A stretch of 64,000 nucleotides of DNA from Pseudoalteromonas sp. UG3-2 (GCF_037120705.1 NZ_JAWLJU010000002.1:682001-746000); one strand, 5' to 3'; counted from the stretch's first letter, positions 1 to 9,700 are shown. The notes: generated by a model not told the origin, from the letters alone. Translations and numbers: made by a program.

Positions 1-1083
1 GTCCAACTCAAAGCCGGCTTGTGGGTTCACCAAACAGGTTGCCCGTTTGCCTTTAAACACATGGTCAAGGCAGCCTTGGTTACAGCCAATACAAATATTG
101 ATTTGCTCGCTACGTTGTTCTTGATATTTGTTAAAAAACTCAGGATCTGCCAGTAAAGGTCTGGCCATAGAAATAAGATCGGCATCGCCACTGGTCAAAA
201 TATCGTTGGCAAGCTCCGGGGTATTAATTCGGTTAACCGCCACAACCGGCACATCTACGGCTTGTTTGAGGCGATGAGAGGCCTCACGGTAAGCTCCTGG
301 CGGTACCATGGAAGCGATGGTGGGCACGCGGGCTTCATGCCAGCCAATACCGGTATTTAATATATCAACCCCGGCGGCAACCAATGCTTTGGCTTGCAGA
401 CTAACCTCTTCTGCCGTAGAGCCATTCGGAATTAAATCCATCACCGATAACCGGAAGATGATCATGAAATTATCACTGACTTGGGCACGAACCGCCTTGA
501 CGATGTCAACCGCTAAGCGCATGCGGTTTTCTAGACTGCCACCATATTCATCGCTGCGCTTATTGGTGTGATTGGCCATAAACTCATTTATTAGATACCC
601 TTCTGAGCCCATGATCTCAACGCCATCGTAGCCGGCTTTTTCAGCCAGCTTTGCTGATTTGGCAAAATCTTTAATGGTGCCTTTAATACTGCTTACGCTC
701 ATTGCTTTTGGCGTATAAGGATTAATCGGCGCTTTAATGGCACTGGGAGCGGTATTAAACGGGTGATAGGCGTAACGCCCAGCGTGCAACAGTTGCAGAC
801 AGATTTTACCGCCATGTTTGTGCACCACATTGGTGTAGGCTTTATGCTTTAGGACATCATAGTAGCTGTTGAATGATGACGAAATAGGCGTTAATTTACC
901 ACGCAAGTTAGGACTGTAGCCGCCGGTAACGATCAAACCAACGCCGCCCTTAGCGCGTTCTTCGTAAAACGCCGCAAGTCGCTTTCGGTTATGCCACCCT
1001 TCTTCCAGCCCGGTGTGCATGGAGCCCATCACCAGGCGATTTCGTAAACTTGTATGTTTAAGTTGTAATTGTTGTTCTAACAT
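1..1083 (-). CDS. fadH: 2,4-dienoyl-CoA reductase (NADPH), N-terminal half, cut by window edge
   Basis: Reduces 2,4-dienoyl-CoA during beta-oxidation of unsaturated fatty acids, using FMN, FAD and a 4Fe-4S cluster. The visible 361 codons begin ATG TTA GAA CAA and stay open to base 1, so the stop and the C-terminal FAD/NADPH domains lie outside the window; the family is usually about 670 residues. The N-terminal part is an old-yellow-enzyme-like TIM barrel. Near the edge, cysteines at about 331, 334, 338 and 350 (pattern C-x2-C-x3-C-x11-C, in ICIGCNQGCLD) match the iron-sulfur ligands of FadH. The next gene, sppA, is divergent and separated by 222 bases. Another NADH:flavin oxidoreductase of the same superfamily is possible, but the cysteine spacing favours FadH. 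Confidence 0.88.
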   Translation of the reverse strand, partial: MLEQQLQLKHTSLRNRLVMGSMHTGLEEGWHNRKRLAAFYEERAKGGVGLIVTGGYSPNLRGKLTPISSSFNSYYDVLKHKAYTNVVHKHGGKICLQLLHAGRYAYHPFNTAPSAIKAPINPYTPKAMSVSSIKGTIKDFAKSAKLAEKAGYDGVEIMGSEGYLINEFMANHTNKRSDEYGGSLENRMRLAVDIVKAVRAQVSDNFMIIFRLSVMDLIPNGSTAEEVSLQAKALVAAGVDILNTGIGWHEARVPTIASMVPPGAYREASHRLKQAVDVPVVAVNRINTPELANDILTSGDADLISMARPLLADPEFFNKYQEQRSEQINICIGCNQGCLDHVFKGKRATCLVNPQAGFELD

Positions 1084-1305
1084 CGGATGCCCCATTGATA
1101 CTGGTCTTACCTGTGAACATTAACGTTTTTTTAGTATTTGGCAAGTACCTCTAAGCAAGAAATTTCACAAATCCAGTAATTTTGCCGAGAAAGTGAACGA
1201 CAAAATACTTCGTTACGTTTTTCTATTATTCATGCATTAAAGTCTGATATATGATAAATACATGAAATTATATCGATGTTTAGTATGCAAGCATAAGGGA
1301 ACATT

Positions 1306-3186
1306 TTGAAACTGATAGCAAATATATTTAAAGGTATCTGGGCCACGATTAATTTTTCACGGCGCTTGGTGCTCAACATATTATTCTTCATTATTGTTAT
1401 AGCCATCATCATGAGTATTGGCTCTGGTGACGATGAAGTCCGTATTGAAGACAAAAGTATTCTGCGTTTAAACCTCAATGGTGTAGTGGTTGAGCAGTTG
1501 ACTTACGTCGACCCCATTGAAGCGGCAATGAGCGATACCTTAAGTGACTCTAATGAGCCGAGAGAAATCTTACTCGACGACATTATCGACGTGATTAATA
1601 AGGCCGCCAAGGACGACAAGATAACGGCGCTGTATTTAGACTTACAACGACTACACAGTGCTCACTTAGATAAATTAAGAGACATTAAAGACGCCATAGA
1701 ACGCTTTAAAGCCGCAAACAAAACCGTTTATGCACACGGTGCTTACTATAGCCAGGCTCAGTACTACATTGCTGCTGCCGCCGATGAAGTATCACTTCAC
1801 CCCTATGGCGGCGTAGGCATTAAAGGCTTTGCCATGTACCCGGTGTACTTTAAAGAAGCGCTAGAAAAACTCAAAATTACCCAACATATTTTCCGTGTTG
1901 GTACCTACAAATCGGCGGTGGAGCCGTATATCCGTAACGACATGTCGCCACAAGCCAAAGAGTCAAACCTTGGCTGGATCACTCCGCTTTGGCAACAATA
2001 CAAACAAGAAGTCGCTGCAAGTCGTGGCTTTAGCGCAGCAAACTTTGATGAAACCTTGGCAGCCTTAACGGATAAAATGGCCGCCGTAAAAGGCGATTCC
2101 GCACAATATGCCCTGCAGAACCAGTGGGTAGATAGCCTTGAAACCAACCAAGAATTTGCCCAAAAACTGATTGACCGCGTGGGTTTAGACAGCAAAGGCA
2201 AGTCATTCAAGCAAGTTAGTTTCAAACAATATTTATCGACCTTAGCACCAAAAGAGCTGGCCAATAACCCATTTACTGAAAAGGTCGCCGTGATCGTCGC
2301 TAAAGGTCAAATTTCCGACGGTAAACGCAAAGCCGGTGCCATCGGTGGCGACTCAACCGCCGCGCTGTTGAAACGCGCTCGTGTCAACGACAAAGTTAAA
2401 GCCGTGGTATTGCGCATTGACTCTGGCGGCGGCAGCATGTTCGCCTCGGAGACCATTCGCAATGAAGTAGAAGCACTTAAAGCAGCCGGTAAACCGGTGG
2501 TAGCGTCAATGGGCTCAGTAGCGGCTTCTGGCGGCTATTGGATTGCCGCTTCAGCCAATGAGATTTGGGCATCGCCAAGTACCATCACAGGCTCTATTGG
2601 CGTCTTTGGCATGATATTAACCTTCGAAGAGGCTGCTAACTCATTAGGGATCCATTCAGACGGGGTGGCAACCACAGAGCTTGGCGGTCAATCGCCACTT
2701 CGAGGCATTAACGACAGCTATGCCCAGTTAATTCAGATGGGCGTAGAAGATGCCTATGACAAGTTTATTTCCATGGTAGCCAAAGAGCGTAATCTTGATA
2801 AAGCCGCAGTGAATGACGTAGCGCAAGGCCGTGTTTGGTTAGCAACGCAAGCGCAAGAGTTTGGTTTAGTAGATAAACTCGGCAACAAAGACGACGCTAT
2901 CGCTGCAGCTGCACAGTTAGCCAGTCTAGAAATGTATGACGTTATCACCATAGAGCAAAAGCTGAGCGAGCAAGAAAAGTTGATACAACAAATCTTTGGT
3001 ACCGCCATGGTGCAACAGGTAATGCAGGCTATCACGCCAAGCTCATTAACATTCACTCAAGGTGCCTTGCAGCGTATTGGCGAAATTGGTATTGAGGTCG
3101 AGCAGCAGAGTAAGATGTTGCAACAATTAAACGATCCTAACCATGTTTACTCCATTTGCTTGGTGTGTAACACCCTACCTGAGTAA
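1306..3186 (+). CDS. sppA: Signal peptide peptidase SppA, 67 kDa type
   Basis: Membrane-anchored serine protease that digests cleaved signal peptides on the periplasmic side. At 626 residues it has the long, internally duplicated form (two S49 domains, roughly 60-300 and 320-560). One N-terminal membrane segment lies at about 20-40. The expected dyad is visible: Lys202 in GTYKSAVEP and Ser408 in VAASGGYW, close to Lys209/Ser409 of the E. coli enzyme. The start codon is TTG, chosen because AAGGGA lies 5 bases before it at 1295-1300 and the N-terminus then begins directly with the positively charged stretch before the membrane segment. ansA follows after a terminator-like hairpin. Confidence 0.93.
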   Translation: MKLIANIFKGIWATINFSRRLVLNILFFIIVIAIIMSIGSGDDEVRIEDKSILRLNLNGVVVEQLTYVDPIEAAMSDTLSDSNEPREILLDDIIDVINKAAKDDKITALYLDLQRLHSAHLDKLRDIKDAIERFKAANKTVYAHGAYYSQAQYYIAAAADEVSLHPYGGVGIKGFAMYPVYFKEALEKLKITQHIFRVGTYKSAVEPYIRNDMSPQAKESNLGWITPLWQQYKQEVAASRGFSAANFDETLAALTDKMAAVKGDSAQYALQNQWVDSLETNQEFAQKLIDRVGLDSKGKSFKQVSFKQYLSTLAPKELANNPFTEKVAVIVAKGQISDGKRKAGAIGGDSTAALLKRARVNDKVKAVVLRIDSGGGSMFASETIRNEVEALKAAGKPVVASMGSVAASGGYWIAASANEIWASPSTITGSIGVFGMILTFEEAANSLGIHSDGVATTELGGQSPLRGINDSYAQLIQMGVEDAYDKFISMVAKERNLDKAAVNDVAQGRVWLATQAQEFGLVDKLGNKDDAIAAAAQLASLEMYDVITIEQKLSEQEKLIQQIFGTAMVQQVMQAITPSSLTFTQGALQRIGEIGIEVEQQSKMLQQLNDPNHVYSICLVCNTLPE

Positions 3187-3220
3187 ATTACTCGCAACGC
3201 TGCAATTGTAGCGCCACACT

Positions 3221-3229
3221 TGTTATACT
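3221..3229 (+). promoter_or_regulatory. Candidate extended -10 promoter for ansA
   Basis: TGTTATACT fits an extended -10 element (TG-n-TATAAT, one mismatch). A start of transcription about 7 bases on would fall near 3236, inside the left arm of the following hairpin. No good -35 is seen. Prediction from sequence only. Confidence 0.35.
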
Positions 3230-3230
3230 G

Positions 3231-3257
3231 AGCCCAGATAGATTTCTGGGCTTTTTT
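3231..3257 (+). terminator. Rho-independent terminator between sppA and ansA
   Basis: AGCCCAGA (3231-3238), six-base loop, TCTGGGCT (3245-3252), then a run of T up to 3257. The ansA ATG begins at the very next base, so the T run occupies the place of a Shine-Dalgarno site. Confidence 0.8.
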
Positions 3258-4268
3258 ATGAAAAGAAAAAAAATATACATCGCTTACACTGGCGGCACCA
3301 TTGGTATGAAACAATCAAGCCGCGGCTATGTCCCCGTCGCGGGCTACCTTACGGATACCGTTAAGAACAATGCCGAATTCACGCGTGACGAAATGCCGCT
3401 GTTTGACATTCATGAATATTGTCCCTTAATTGACTCTTCAGACATGTCGCCCCACCATTGGCAGTTAATCGCCGATGATATTCAGGCTAAATACCGTGAC
3501 TATGATGGCTTTGTGGTGCTCCATGGTACCGATACCATGGCCTATACTGCTTCTGCCTTGTCGTTTATGTTTGAGAACTTGACCAAACCGGTGATTGTTA
3601 CCGGCTCGCAAATCCCACTGTCGCAGCTGCGCTCCGATGGTCAAGTGAATTTACTCAATGCCATGTATTTAGCCGCTAACTACCCGATTGCGGAAGTGAG
3701 TCTATTTTTCAATAATAAACTCTATCGCGGTAACCGGGCCATTAAAGCCCACGCCGATGGCTTCGATGCCTTCGCCTCCCCTAATCTTGCACCGTTGGCG
3801 CAGGCTGGGATCAACATTCAATTAATCGAAGGCAAACTCAGTCCCTATGTTGAGCAAAGTTTGCAAGTCACCAAAGTCACTTCCCAGCCCATTGCGGTGA
3901 TGCATTTGTATCCTGGCATTGCCACTGAAGTGCTAGAGAATATCACCCAAGGCGATATTAAGGCCCTCATCCTACTTAGCTTCGGCGTTGGCAATGCCCC
4001 ACAAGATGAACACTTTATCAAGGCGCTGCAAGCCATCAGTGACCGTGGTGTGGTGATTGTTAATCTTACTCAGTGTATTCAGGGTAAGGTCAATATGGGA
4101 GGCTATGCTACTGGCAATGCGCTGCTCAACTGTGGCGTGATCAGTGGCTATGATATGACCTTAGAAGCCTGTTTAACTAAATTACACTACTTATTTAGTC
4201 AGCAGTTGGAATTGGAGACCGTCAGACACTTAATGCAAGACAGCTTAAGAGGCGAGTTAACAAGATAA
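3258..4268 (+). CDS. ansA: L-asparaginase I, cytoplasmic
   Basis: Hydrolyses L-asparagine to aspartate and ammonia in the cytoplasm. The 336-residue length matches the type I enzyme. YTGGTIGM near the N-terminus holds the first catalytic threonine (Thr14), and HGTDTMAYTA carries the second Thr-Asp pair. The N-terminus MKRKKIYIAYTGG aligns with known AnsA starts, and there is no signal peptide, which excludes the periplasmic AnsB type. The ATG sits directly after the T-tract of a hairpin and has no recognisable ribosome binding site, so translation may depend on a short leader. The sppA-ansA order is common in gammaproteobacteria. Confidence 0.93.
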   Translation: MKRKKIYIAYTGGTIGMKQSSRGYVPVAGYLTDTVKNNAEFTRDEMPLFDIHEYCPLIDSSDMSPHHWQLIADDIQAKYRDYDGFVVLHGTDTMAYTASALSFMFENLTKPVIVTGSQIPLSQLRSDGQVNLLNAMYLAANYPIAEVSLFFNNKLYRGNRAIKAHADGFDAFASPNLAPLAQAGINIQLIEGKLSPYVEQSLQVTKVTSQPIAVMHLYPGIATEVLENITQGDIKALILLSFGVGNAPQDEHFIKALQAISDRGVVIVNLTQCIQGKVNMGGYATGNALLNCGVISGYDMTLEACLTKLHYLFSQQLELETVRHLMQDSLRGELTR

Positions 4269-4275
4269 AAGCAAT

Positions 4276-4307
4276 TAGGCCAGCTGTTCAAGCTGGCCTA
4301 TCGTTTT
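4276..4307. terminator. Bidirectional terminator between ansA and gnd
   Basis: TAGGCCAGCT, five-base loop, AGCTGGCCTA (4276-4300), a perfect 10-bp stem. TCGTTTT follows on the plus side and GCTTTTATC on the minus side. It lies between two convergent genes and can serve both. Confidence 0.8.
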
Positions 4308-4309
4308 GA

Positions 4310-5683
4310 TTATCTGACTTTAGCGTCAATATCCACTAGATCAGTAAGGTGACAGACTTCACCACCATGGGTCTTGATGCCGTGCTCGCCAAAATAGTCC
4401 CGCTGCGCTTGCACTAAATGACCATTGCTTGGCGTACTTAACGTCGCGATATAGGTTTGCGTTGCGCCAAGTACCGGGAATGACAACCCAGTGGCAATCG
4501 CTTTACCGGTGATGTTGCGCAGTGCCAATGCCGGTTTTTCAAGGGTATCGATGTACTCCACCCCTTGGGCAACGTCATCCAAATAATCGGCACGAATAAT
4601 ACAGCCGGCACGCCAAGTCTGTAATGTTTTATTCAGATCCACTTTCCATTGGTGGGCACGAGATGCGCCTTTGATGAGCGCTAAACCTTGACGATAGCAA
4701 AGCAAGCTGGCGAAATAAAAGGCCTCTTTTAACTCATCTAAATCGATATCAATGGTATTGGTGGCCTTACTGGCGTAAGTCATTTCTTTGGCCGCTGGGG
4801 TATCAATGGTGTTGGTTAAATGACGAGCCTGTACTGCTGCCACCAAGGATGGTACCGCGATGCCAAGCTCTAAGGCATTCTGTGCAGTCCAAAGGCCTGT
4901 GCCCTTAGCACCGACTTTGTTATCGATAAGATCAACCAACGCTTCGCCTTTGTCGGTTTCGAGACTAAGAATATGGCGTGAAATCGCCAGCAGGTAGCTG
5001 TTGAGTTTGCCATCCGACCAAGTAGCAAAAATCTCAGCCACTTCCGTTGCTGTGCGACCAGTGCCGTGGCGCAATAGCTGATAGAGCTCAGCAATAAGCT
5101 GCATTAGCGCATATTCAATGCCGTTATGTACCATTTTCACAAAGTGACCGCTGGCAGATTGGCCGACACGGGCAAAACAGGATTCGTTGTTATAGCTGGC
5201 AGCGACCTTTTCAAACCAAGGAGCAATACGCTCCCAGCCGCCTTCCGAGCCACTGGCCATCATTGCAGGACCATGTCGTGCGCCCTCTGCGCCGCCTGAA
5301 ATGCCCATGGTCGCGAACTCAAACTTATTTTGATACTTGAGCTTACGGGCGATGCCATCTTTGTAGTTACTGTTGCCACAGTCAACAATGATATCGTCTT
5401 TGTCTACTCCGGCTTCAACGAGGTCGCTACACACTTTGTCTACTAATTCACCAGCCGGAACGAGAAGCAAAATTGAGCGTGGTGTCTCGAGTCTTCTGAC
5501 CATATCGCCAAGATCAGACACTATGTGTAAGCGCTCCGCCATACCTAATGACTGGGCGCAACTTAATAATTCCGCACCGGCCTCGGGGTTTTTGTCATAG
5601 GCGACTAACGTCATCCCCTTTTCGATTAGATTCAGCGCGAGGTTCTTACCCATCACACCCAAACCAACTAATGCAACCTGCAT
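4310..5683 (-). CDS. gnd: 6-phosphogluconate dehydrogenase, decarboxylating
   Basis: Third enzyme of the oxidative pentose phosphate pathway: converts 6-phosphogluconate and NADP+ to ribulose 5-phosphate, CO2 and NADPH. At 457 residues it is close to the usual 468. The nucleotide-binding glycine motif GLGVMG is at residues 7-12, the substrate signature GISGGAEGARHGP at 127-139, and the catalytic lysine (183) lies in HFVKMVHNGIEY. A very strong ribosome binding site (GAGGAGG) precedes the ATG. No zwf or pgl is adjacent. It is divergent from pykA across a 510-base region containing palindromes, so the two central-carbon genes may share regulation. Confidence 0.94.
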   Translation of the reverse strand: MQVALVGLGVMGKNLALNLIEKGMTLVAYDKNPEAGAELLSCAQSLGMAERLHIVSDLGDMVRRLETPRSILLLVPAGELVDKVCSDLVEAGVDKDDIIVDCGNSNYKDGIARKLKYQNKFEFATMGISGGAEGARHGPAMMASGSEGGWERIAPWFEKVAASYNNESCFARVGQSASGHFVKMVHNGIEYALMQLIAELYQLLRHGTGRTATEVAEIFATWSDGKLNSYLLAISRHILSLETDKGEALVDLIDNKVGAKGTGLWTAQNALELGIAVPSLVAAVQARHLTNTIDTPAAKEMTYASKATNTIDIDLDELKEAFYFASLLCYRQGLALIKGASRAHQWKVDLNKTLQTWRAGCIIRADYLDDVAQGVEYIDTLEKPALALRNITGKAIATGLSFPVLGATQTYIATLSTPSNGHLVQAQRDYFGEHGIKTHGGEVCHLTDLVDIDAKVR

Positions 5684-6193
5684 TTAGTTTCCTCCTCGGT
5701 AACATCAAAACTTTATACGTTCGTGTGTGGTCATTATACCTGAGCAACCTAGATTGACCAGCGGCGGACACGAATTCACCGTGGCAAAACAATTACCCAA
5801 CAACAGCCACCCAAACGCCTGATAAAATACCCGGTATCGCCACACCAAGCCGTTGTGTTTCCACATTTAACTGCTTTTCTTCTATGATTGTAGAGAAAAC
5901 ATTCACATTGACGCATGCTGACACCGGTGTCATAATGATGACATATAGATCATATAACTTAATGCGAGTGTTAAAAAGGGCCTAAGCATAATTCTTTATG
6001 CTCTAACTCGTTAAATAATGATTTTGCAATGTAGCATGTGTAATAAATCAGCATTATCAATCTATATTTAACACTTTGTTCAGTTTTTGCTTATATCAAT
6101 ACATCGCCGTGTCATTACCATTGTGCTTTCGGGTGATCAGGGTTCACATAGCGGATGTGTTGCTATTTTTCGATAAGCCTACAGGAGATTCTG
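5684..6193. other. gnd-pykA divergent intergenic region
   Basis: No gene is seen in these 510 bases. Besides the palindromes listed separately, there is an inverted repeat AGCATAA-TTCT-TTATGCT at 5985-6002. A pykA-side Shine-Dalgarno (AGGAG, 6183-6187) lies at the right end and the gnd one at the left end. Confidence 0.7.
5919..5943. promoter_or_regulatory. Overlapping palindromic operators between gnd and pykA
   Basis: TGACACCGGTGTCA (5919-5932) is a perfect 14-bp palindrome with the central CG typical of LacI-family operators. It overlaps a second perfect inverted repeat TGTCAT-AATG-ATGACA (5928-5943). Three TGAC/GTCA half-sites are thus packed into 25 bases. The regulator is not in the window; assignment to the LacI family is inference from the shape. 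Confidence 0.55.
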
Positions 6194-7627
6194 ATGCTTA
6201 GACGTACAAAAATCGTCGCCACGCTGGGACCAGCAACCGATAGAGATAACAACTTAGAAAAAATCATTCGCGCAGGTGCTAATGTAGTCAGGCTAAACTT
6301 TTCACACGGTGTTGCTCAAGACCACAAAGACAGAGCTCAAGCCGTTCGCGATATAGCTAAACGTCTCGGCGTTCACGTGGCAATTTTAGCGGATTTACAA
6401 GGTCCTAAAATCCGTGTTTCTACCTTTAAAGAAGGCAAAGTATTTTTAGAAGTGGGTGCTAAGTTTACCCTAGATGCACAAATGCAACCGGGTGAAGGCC
6501 ATGTTGACGCCGTAGGTATTGATTACAAAGAGCTTCCTCAAGACGTTCAAGCGGGCGATCTATTACTACTAAATGATGGCTTAATTCAATTGGTAGTGGA
6601 GCAAGTCGAAGGTCAACAGGTGCACACCAGTGTTAAAGTAGGCGGTGTACTGTCTAATAATAAAGGCATTAACCGTTTAGGTGGTGGTTTAACTGCGCCG
6701 GCGTTCACTGACAAAGACAAAGAAGACTTACTGACTGCTGCTGAGATCGATGTTGACTACATTGCTGTGTCATTCCCTCGCAGTGGCGATGATATGCGCT
6801 ACGTACGCGGCCTTGCAGAAAAAGCCGGCTCTAAGGCACAGCTACTGGCAAAAATCGAACGTGCTGAGGCCGTAGAATCGGTTGAAGCCATTGATGATAT
6901 TGTACTGGCATCGGATGCCGTTATGGTTGCCCGTGGCGATCTAGGTGTCGAAATTGGTGATGCTGCATTGGTTGGCAAACAGAAGCTTATCATCAGCCGC
7001 GCGCGCTCGCTGAACCGCACGGTGATCACCGCTACGCAAATGATGGAATCGATGATAGACAACCCCATGCCAACACGCGCTGAGGTAATGGATGTGGCCA
7101 ATGCCGTGCTTGATGGCACCGATGCTGTCATGTTGTCTGCTGAAACCGCCGCGGGTGACTACCCAGAGCACACTGTTGCAGCCATGGCACGTGTTTGTCT
7201 TGGTGCTGAATCGCAGCCTCAGATCCACGTTTCTAAACACCGTTTAGACAGCCGTTTCGCTGATACCTGCGAGACCATAGCGTTATCCGCCATGTATGCT
7301 GCTAACCACTTAGACTCAGTAAAAGCCATCGTGGCCTTGACGGAATCAGGTAACACCGCCAAGTTAATGTCTCGGATCAGCTCTGGTCTGCCGATTTATG
7401 CTCTATCACGCCATCAACAAACGCTTGGTCAAGCGTCATTGTATCGTGGTGTCTACCCTGTTGCCTTTGATTCAACCCGCTGCAGCGAAGACACAACAGT
7501 ACGTGAAGCACTTGATACCCTAGTTAATTTAGGCTCGCTTGAAAAAGGCGACACCGTCATCATTACCCATGGTGATAAGATGGAAACCATTGGTGCCAGT
7601 AATACCTTAAAGATTGTTACGGTATAA
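6194..7627 (+). CDS. pykA: Pyruvate kinase, PykA (type II) form
   Basis: Last step of glycolysis: phosphoenolpyruvate and ADP to pyruvate and ATP, cytoplasmic tetramer. The start [16 protein letters not shown] at 6194 is preferred over an upstream in-frame ATG at 6155: AGGAG lies 6 bases before it, and the family starts with this motif. The product is 477 residues (E. coli PykA 480). Visible marks are the substrate region VVRLNFSHG at 32-39, [12 protein letters not shown], the metal and ADP segment [12 protein letters not shown], and TATQMMESM. The sequence follows PykA rather than PykF throughout. A terminator follows at once, so it is likely transcribed alone. Confidence 0.95.
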   Translation: MLRRTKIVATLGPATDRDNNLEKIIRAGANVVRLNFSHGVAQDHKDRAQAVRDIAKRLGVHVAILADLQGPKIRVSTFKEGKVFLEVGAKFTLDAQMQPGEGHVDAVGIDYKELPQDVQAGDLLLLNDGLIQLVVEQVEGQQVHTSVKVGGVLSNNKGINRLGGGLTAPAFTDKDKEDLLTAAEIDVDYIAVSFPRSGDDMRYVRGLAEKAGSKAQLLAKIERAEAVESVEAIDDIVLASDAVMVARGDLGVEIGDAALVGKQKLIISRARSLNRTVITATQMMESMIDNPMPTRAEVMDVANAVLDGTDAVMLSAETAAGDYPEHTVAAMARVCLGAESQPQIHVSKHRLDSRFADTCETIALSAMYAANHLDSVKAIVALTESGNTAKLMSRISSGLPIYALSRHQQTLGQASLYRGVYPVAFDSTRCSEDTTVREALDTLVNLGSLEKGDTVIITHGDKMETIGASNTLKIVTV

Positions 7628-7634
7628 CTCACCT

Positions 7635-7666
7635 GAACTAGGTAGCACGTCTGCCTAGTTCCTTTT
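7635..7666 (+). terminator. Terminator of pykA
   Basis: GAACTAGG (7635-7642), 11-base loop, CCTAGTTC (7654-7661), then CTTTT, 8 bases after the pykA stop. Confidence 0.75.
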
Positions 7667-7684
7667 CCAACACTTGCCGCGGTG

Positions 7685-8509
7685 TTAGCTTGCTAGGGCC
7701 GCTTTTACCTTATCACGATAACTACGGCTGACCTTCAGCTCTTGACCATTTTCTAGAACCAACAAGTATTCACCACTGCTTTGCGTTACCAACTTACTGA
7801 TCTGTTTGGTGTTAACAATGGCAGAACGGTGCACGCGAACAAATAACGTCGGATCTAATTCCTGCTCCAAGTCTTTCATGGTCTTACGTAAAATATGTGT
7901 TTGACCATCGCTGCAATGCAGACACATGTAATCCCCTGCGGCATCAACCCACTGGATTGACGCTGTAGCAACACGGACAATTTCGCCCTGCTCTTTTACC
8001 GCAATCGACTCGGGAAACTTCTTGTCTTCTAGGGTGTCACCAGTTGCGAGCTTTTTGAGGATCTCTTCGCAATTGTTCCCTGTGATACCGGCAACAAAAC
8101 TGGCTAATTTTTTCTTATGCGCGTTATCTTGTTGTGTTTTTAAATAGCTTTGCACTTTTTCCACCGCCTGTTTTAGTCTGTTGTCATCAACGGGTTTTAA
8201 AATGTAATCTAACGCATGAGTTTCAAATGCCTTTACAGCATATTGATCAAACGCGGTTACAAAAACGATTGCAGGCAATGGTTTAACACTTTCACTCAAC
8301 GCCCTAGCCACTTCAAACCCATTCATATTAGGCATTTGAATGTCTAGGAAAACCAAGTCGATGTCGCTGTTTTGACAACGTTCTATGGCTTGTTGACCAC
8401 TGCCGCATAATTCAACGACGTCTATTTCTGTGAATTCTTTTAATCTGACTGCTAAGCCCTTTCTTGCCAGCGGCTCGTCATCTACGATTAATGTTGTTAT
8501 TTTGCTCAT
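7685..8509 (-). CDS. LytTR-family response regulator
   Basis: DNA-binding response regulator of 274 residues. It has a receiver domain (about 5-125) with acidic pocket VDDE at 9-12 and phospho-acceptor Asp56 in FLDIQMPN. A LytTR DNA-binding domain covers roughly 165-272, with the characteristic RVHRSAIVN and a final SRSYRDKVKAAL. Its ATG overlaps the stop of the upstream kinase gene by one base (TAATG), so the pair is translationally coupled and is surely a cognate two-component system. It resembles the BtsR/YpdB/AlgR-like group. The signal and targets cannot be read from the sequence. Confidence 0.9.
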   Translation of the reverse strand: MSKITTLIVDDEPLARKGLAVRLKEFTEIDVVELCGSGQQAIERCQNSDIDLVFLDIQMPNMNGFEVARALSESVKPLPAIVFVTAFDQYAVKAFETHALDYILKPVDDNRLKQAVEKVQSYLKTQQDNAHKKKLASFVAGITGNNCEEILKKLATGDTLEDKKFPESIAVKEQGEIVRVATASIQWVDAAGDYMCLHCSDGQTHILRKTMKDLEQELDPTLFVRVHRSAIVNTKQISKLVTQSSGEYLLVLENGQELKVSRSYRDKVKAALAS

Positions 8510-9579
8510 TACTTCTTCGCCTTTTCATAGGGAACGCGAATATTCACTTTTAACCCTGACGGGTCATTATCCGATAACACAAAAGAGTAATTATTCTCGT
8601 ACAGGGTTTTCAACCTATCTTTGGTATTAGCAATGCCAACACCTTGTGCATTTTTTAATGTGCCATTTTCTAATTCAGCGCCGGGGCCGTTATCCCCCAC
8701 TTCCAACAATAGCTCATTGGCAAATACCTGCGCCTTAATTTCAATTCTGCCGCCATGCTCCATATGGGCAATGGCGTATTTAATGCTGTTTTCGATTAAC
8801 GGCTGTAAAATTAAGCTTGGGACCAGCGCTTGTTGTGCTTCTTCGGTGACGTCTAGCTCAACCGATAAGCGATCATCAAACCGTACTTTCTCGATTTCTA
8901 AATATAATTTTAGTGCGTGCAGCTCTTGCTCGAGTGGCACTTTTTTAATTGGATCGGTATTCAGTGTGTGGCGCAAGAAGTCGCTCAGACGTGACACCAT
9001 GAGGTTTGCGTCTTTGTTTTCTTCCACTAACACCAAAGTCGAAATGGCATTGAGAGTATTAAATAAAAAGTGCGGATTCAGTTGATAGCGCAACATTTTA
9101 AGTTGTGCCTCATGGGCCATGGTATTGGCCTTTAACGCCTTTTGCCGCTCACTTTGCAGTAATTGATAGTACTTAACACCGAAGTACAAGCCACTCCAAC
9201 AAAGAATGATATAAACAGAGTCGAGTCCCTGCTGTAGGTAGTAAAACCATTCATCGGGTCGGTAGCCATGGCGATAGATTTCCCAGTGGTTGAACTTTTG
9301 TACCACCGCCCATAAGGTGCCGGTCACATAAGATGCGGTAAACACCACAAATATCAACACCCATGGCGAGCTATTCCAGACCCGACGGTACAAGTAACGT
9401 AACGGCACCGTCATTAAACAGCCGGCATACGCATTAAGCGCGATAACAAATACATAAATATCACGCATTTCAAACACTTTAGAGCCAATATAGTTTACTA
9501 AGGCATAGCCAAGCCATCCGGCTATTTGCAGTACCCAAAAAAACCTTTGCCTGTTGTCAACCAGTGATTGCCACTTCAA
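8509..9579 (-). CDS. LytS-type sensor histidine kinase
   Basis: Membrane histidine kinase of 356 residues with four predicted membrane segments (about 13-31, 41-60, 72-93, 122-140). These are followed by a His_kinase domain whose phospho-acceptor is His170 in QLNPHFLFNTLN. The C-terminal ATPase domain shows the N box (LIENSIKYAI) and G box (VGDNGPGA and QGVGIANTKDRL). There is no periplasmic sensor domain, so the membrane region itself probably senses. It forms an operon with the LytTR regulator just downstream. A terminator at 9671-9700 separates it from sulP. Confidence 0.9.
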   Translation of the reverse strand: MKWQSLVDNRQRFFWVLQIAGWLGYALVNYIGSKVFEMRDIYVFVIALNAYAGCLMTVPLRYLYRRVWNSSPWVLIFVVFTASYVTGTLWAVVQKFNHWEIYRHGYRPDEWFYYLQQGLDSVYIILCWSGLYFGVKYYQLLQSERQKALKANTMAHEAQLKMLRYQLNPHFLFNTLNAISTLVLVEENKDANLMVSRLSDFLRHTLNTDPIKKVPLEQELHALKLYLEIEKVRFDDRLSVELDVTEEAQQALVPSLILQPLIENSIKYAIAHMEHGGRIEIKAQVFANELLLEVGDNGPGAELENGTLKNAQGVGIANTKDRLKTLYENNYSFVLSDNDPSGLKVNIRVPYEKAKK

Positions 9580-9670
9580 ACGTTTACACCTCTTCTAATC
9601 TAACTGGATTATATCGCAGTAATTGGATTTCAAGCACTGCTGATGGTCTCAGTTTTTACACACCTTGCCG

Positions 9671-9700
9671 CAAATAAAAAAGGCACCGAAGTGCCTTTTT
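9671..9700 (-). terminator. Terminator of the sulP transcript
   Basis: AGGCAC-CGAA-GTGCCT (9681-9696) flanked by A-rich bases on the left and T on the right. Read on the minus strand it gives a GC-rich stem with a U-tract 50 bases after sulP. Confidence 0.75.

Noticed and set aside
5890..6080. HexR box (TGTAAT-n3-ATTACA type) controlling gnd and pykA
   Set aside because: Several TGTA/ATTA-like words occur, but none forms the required palindrome.
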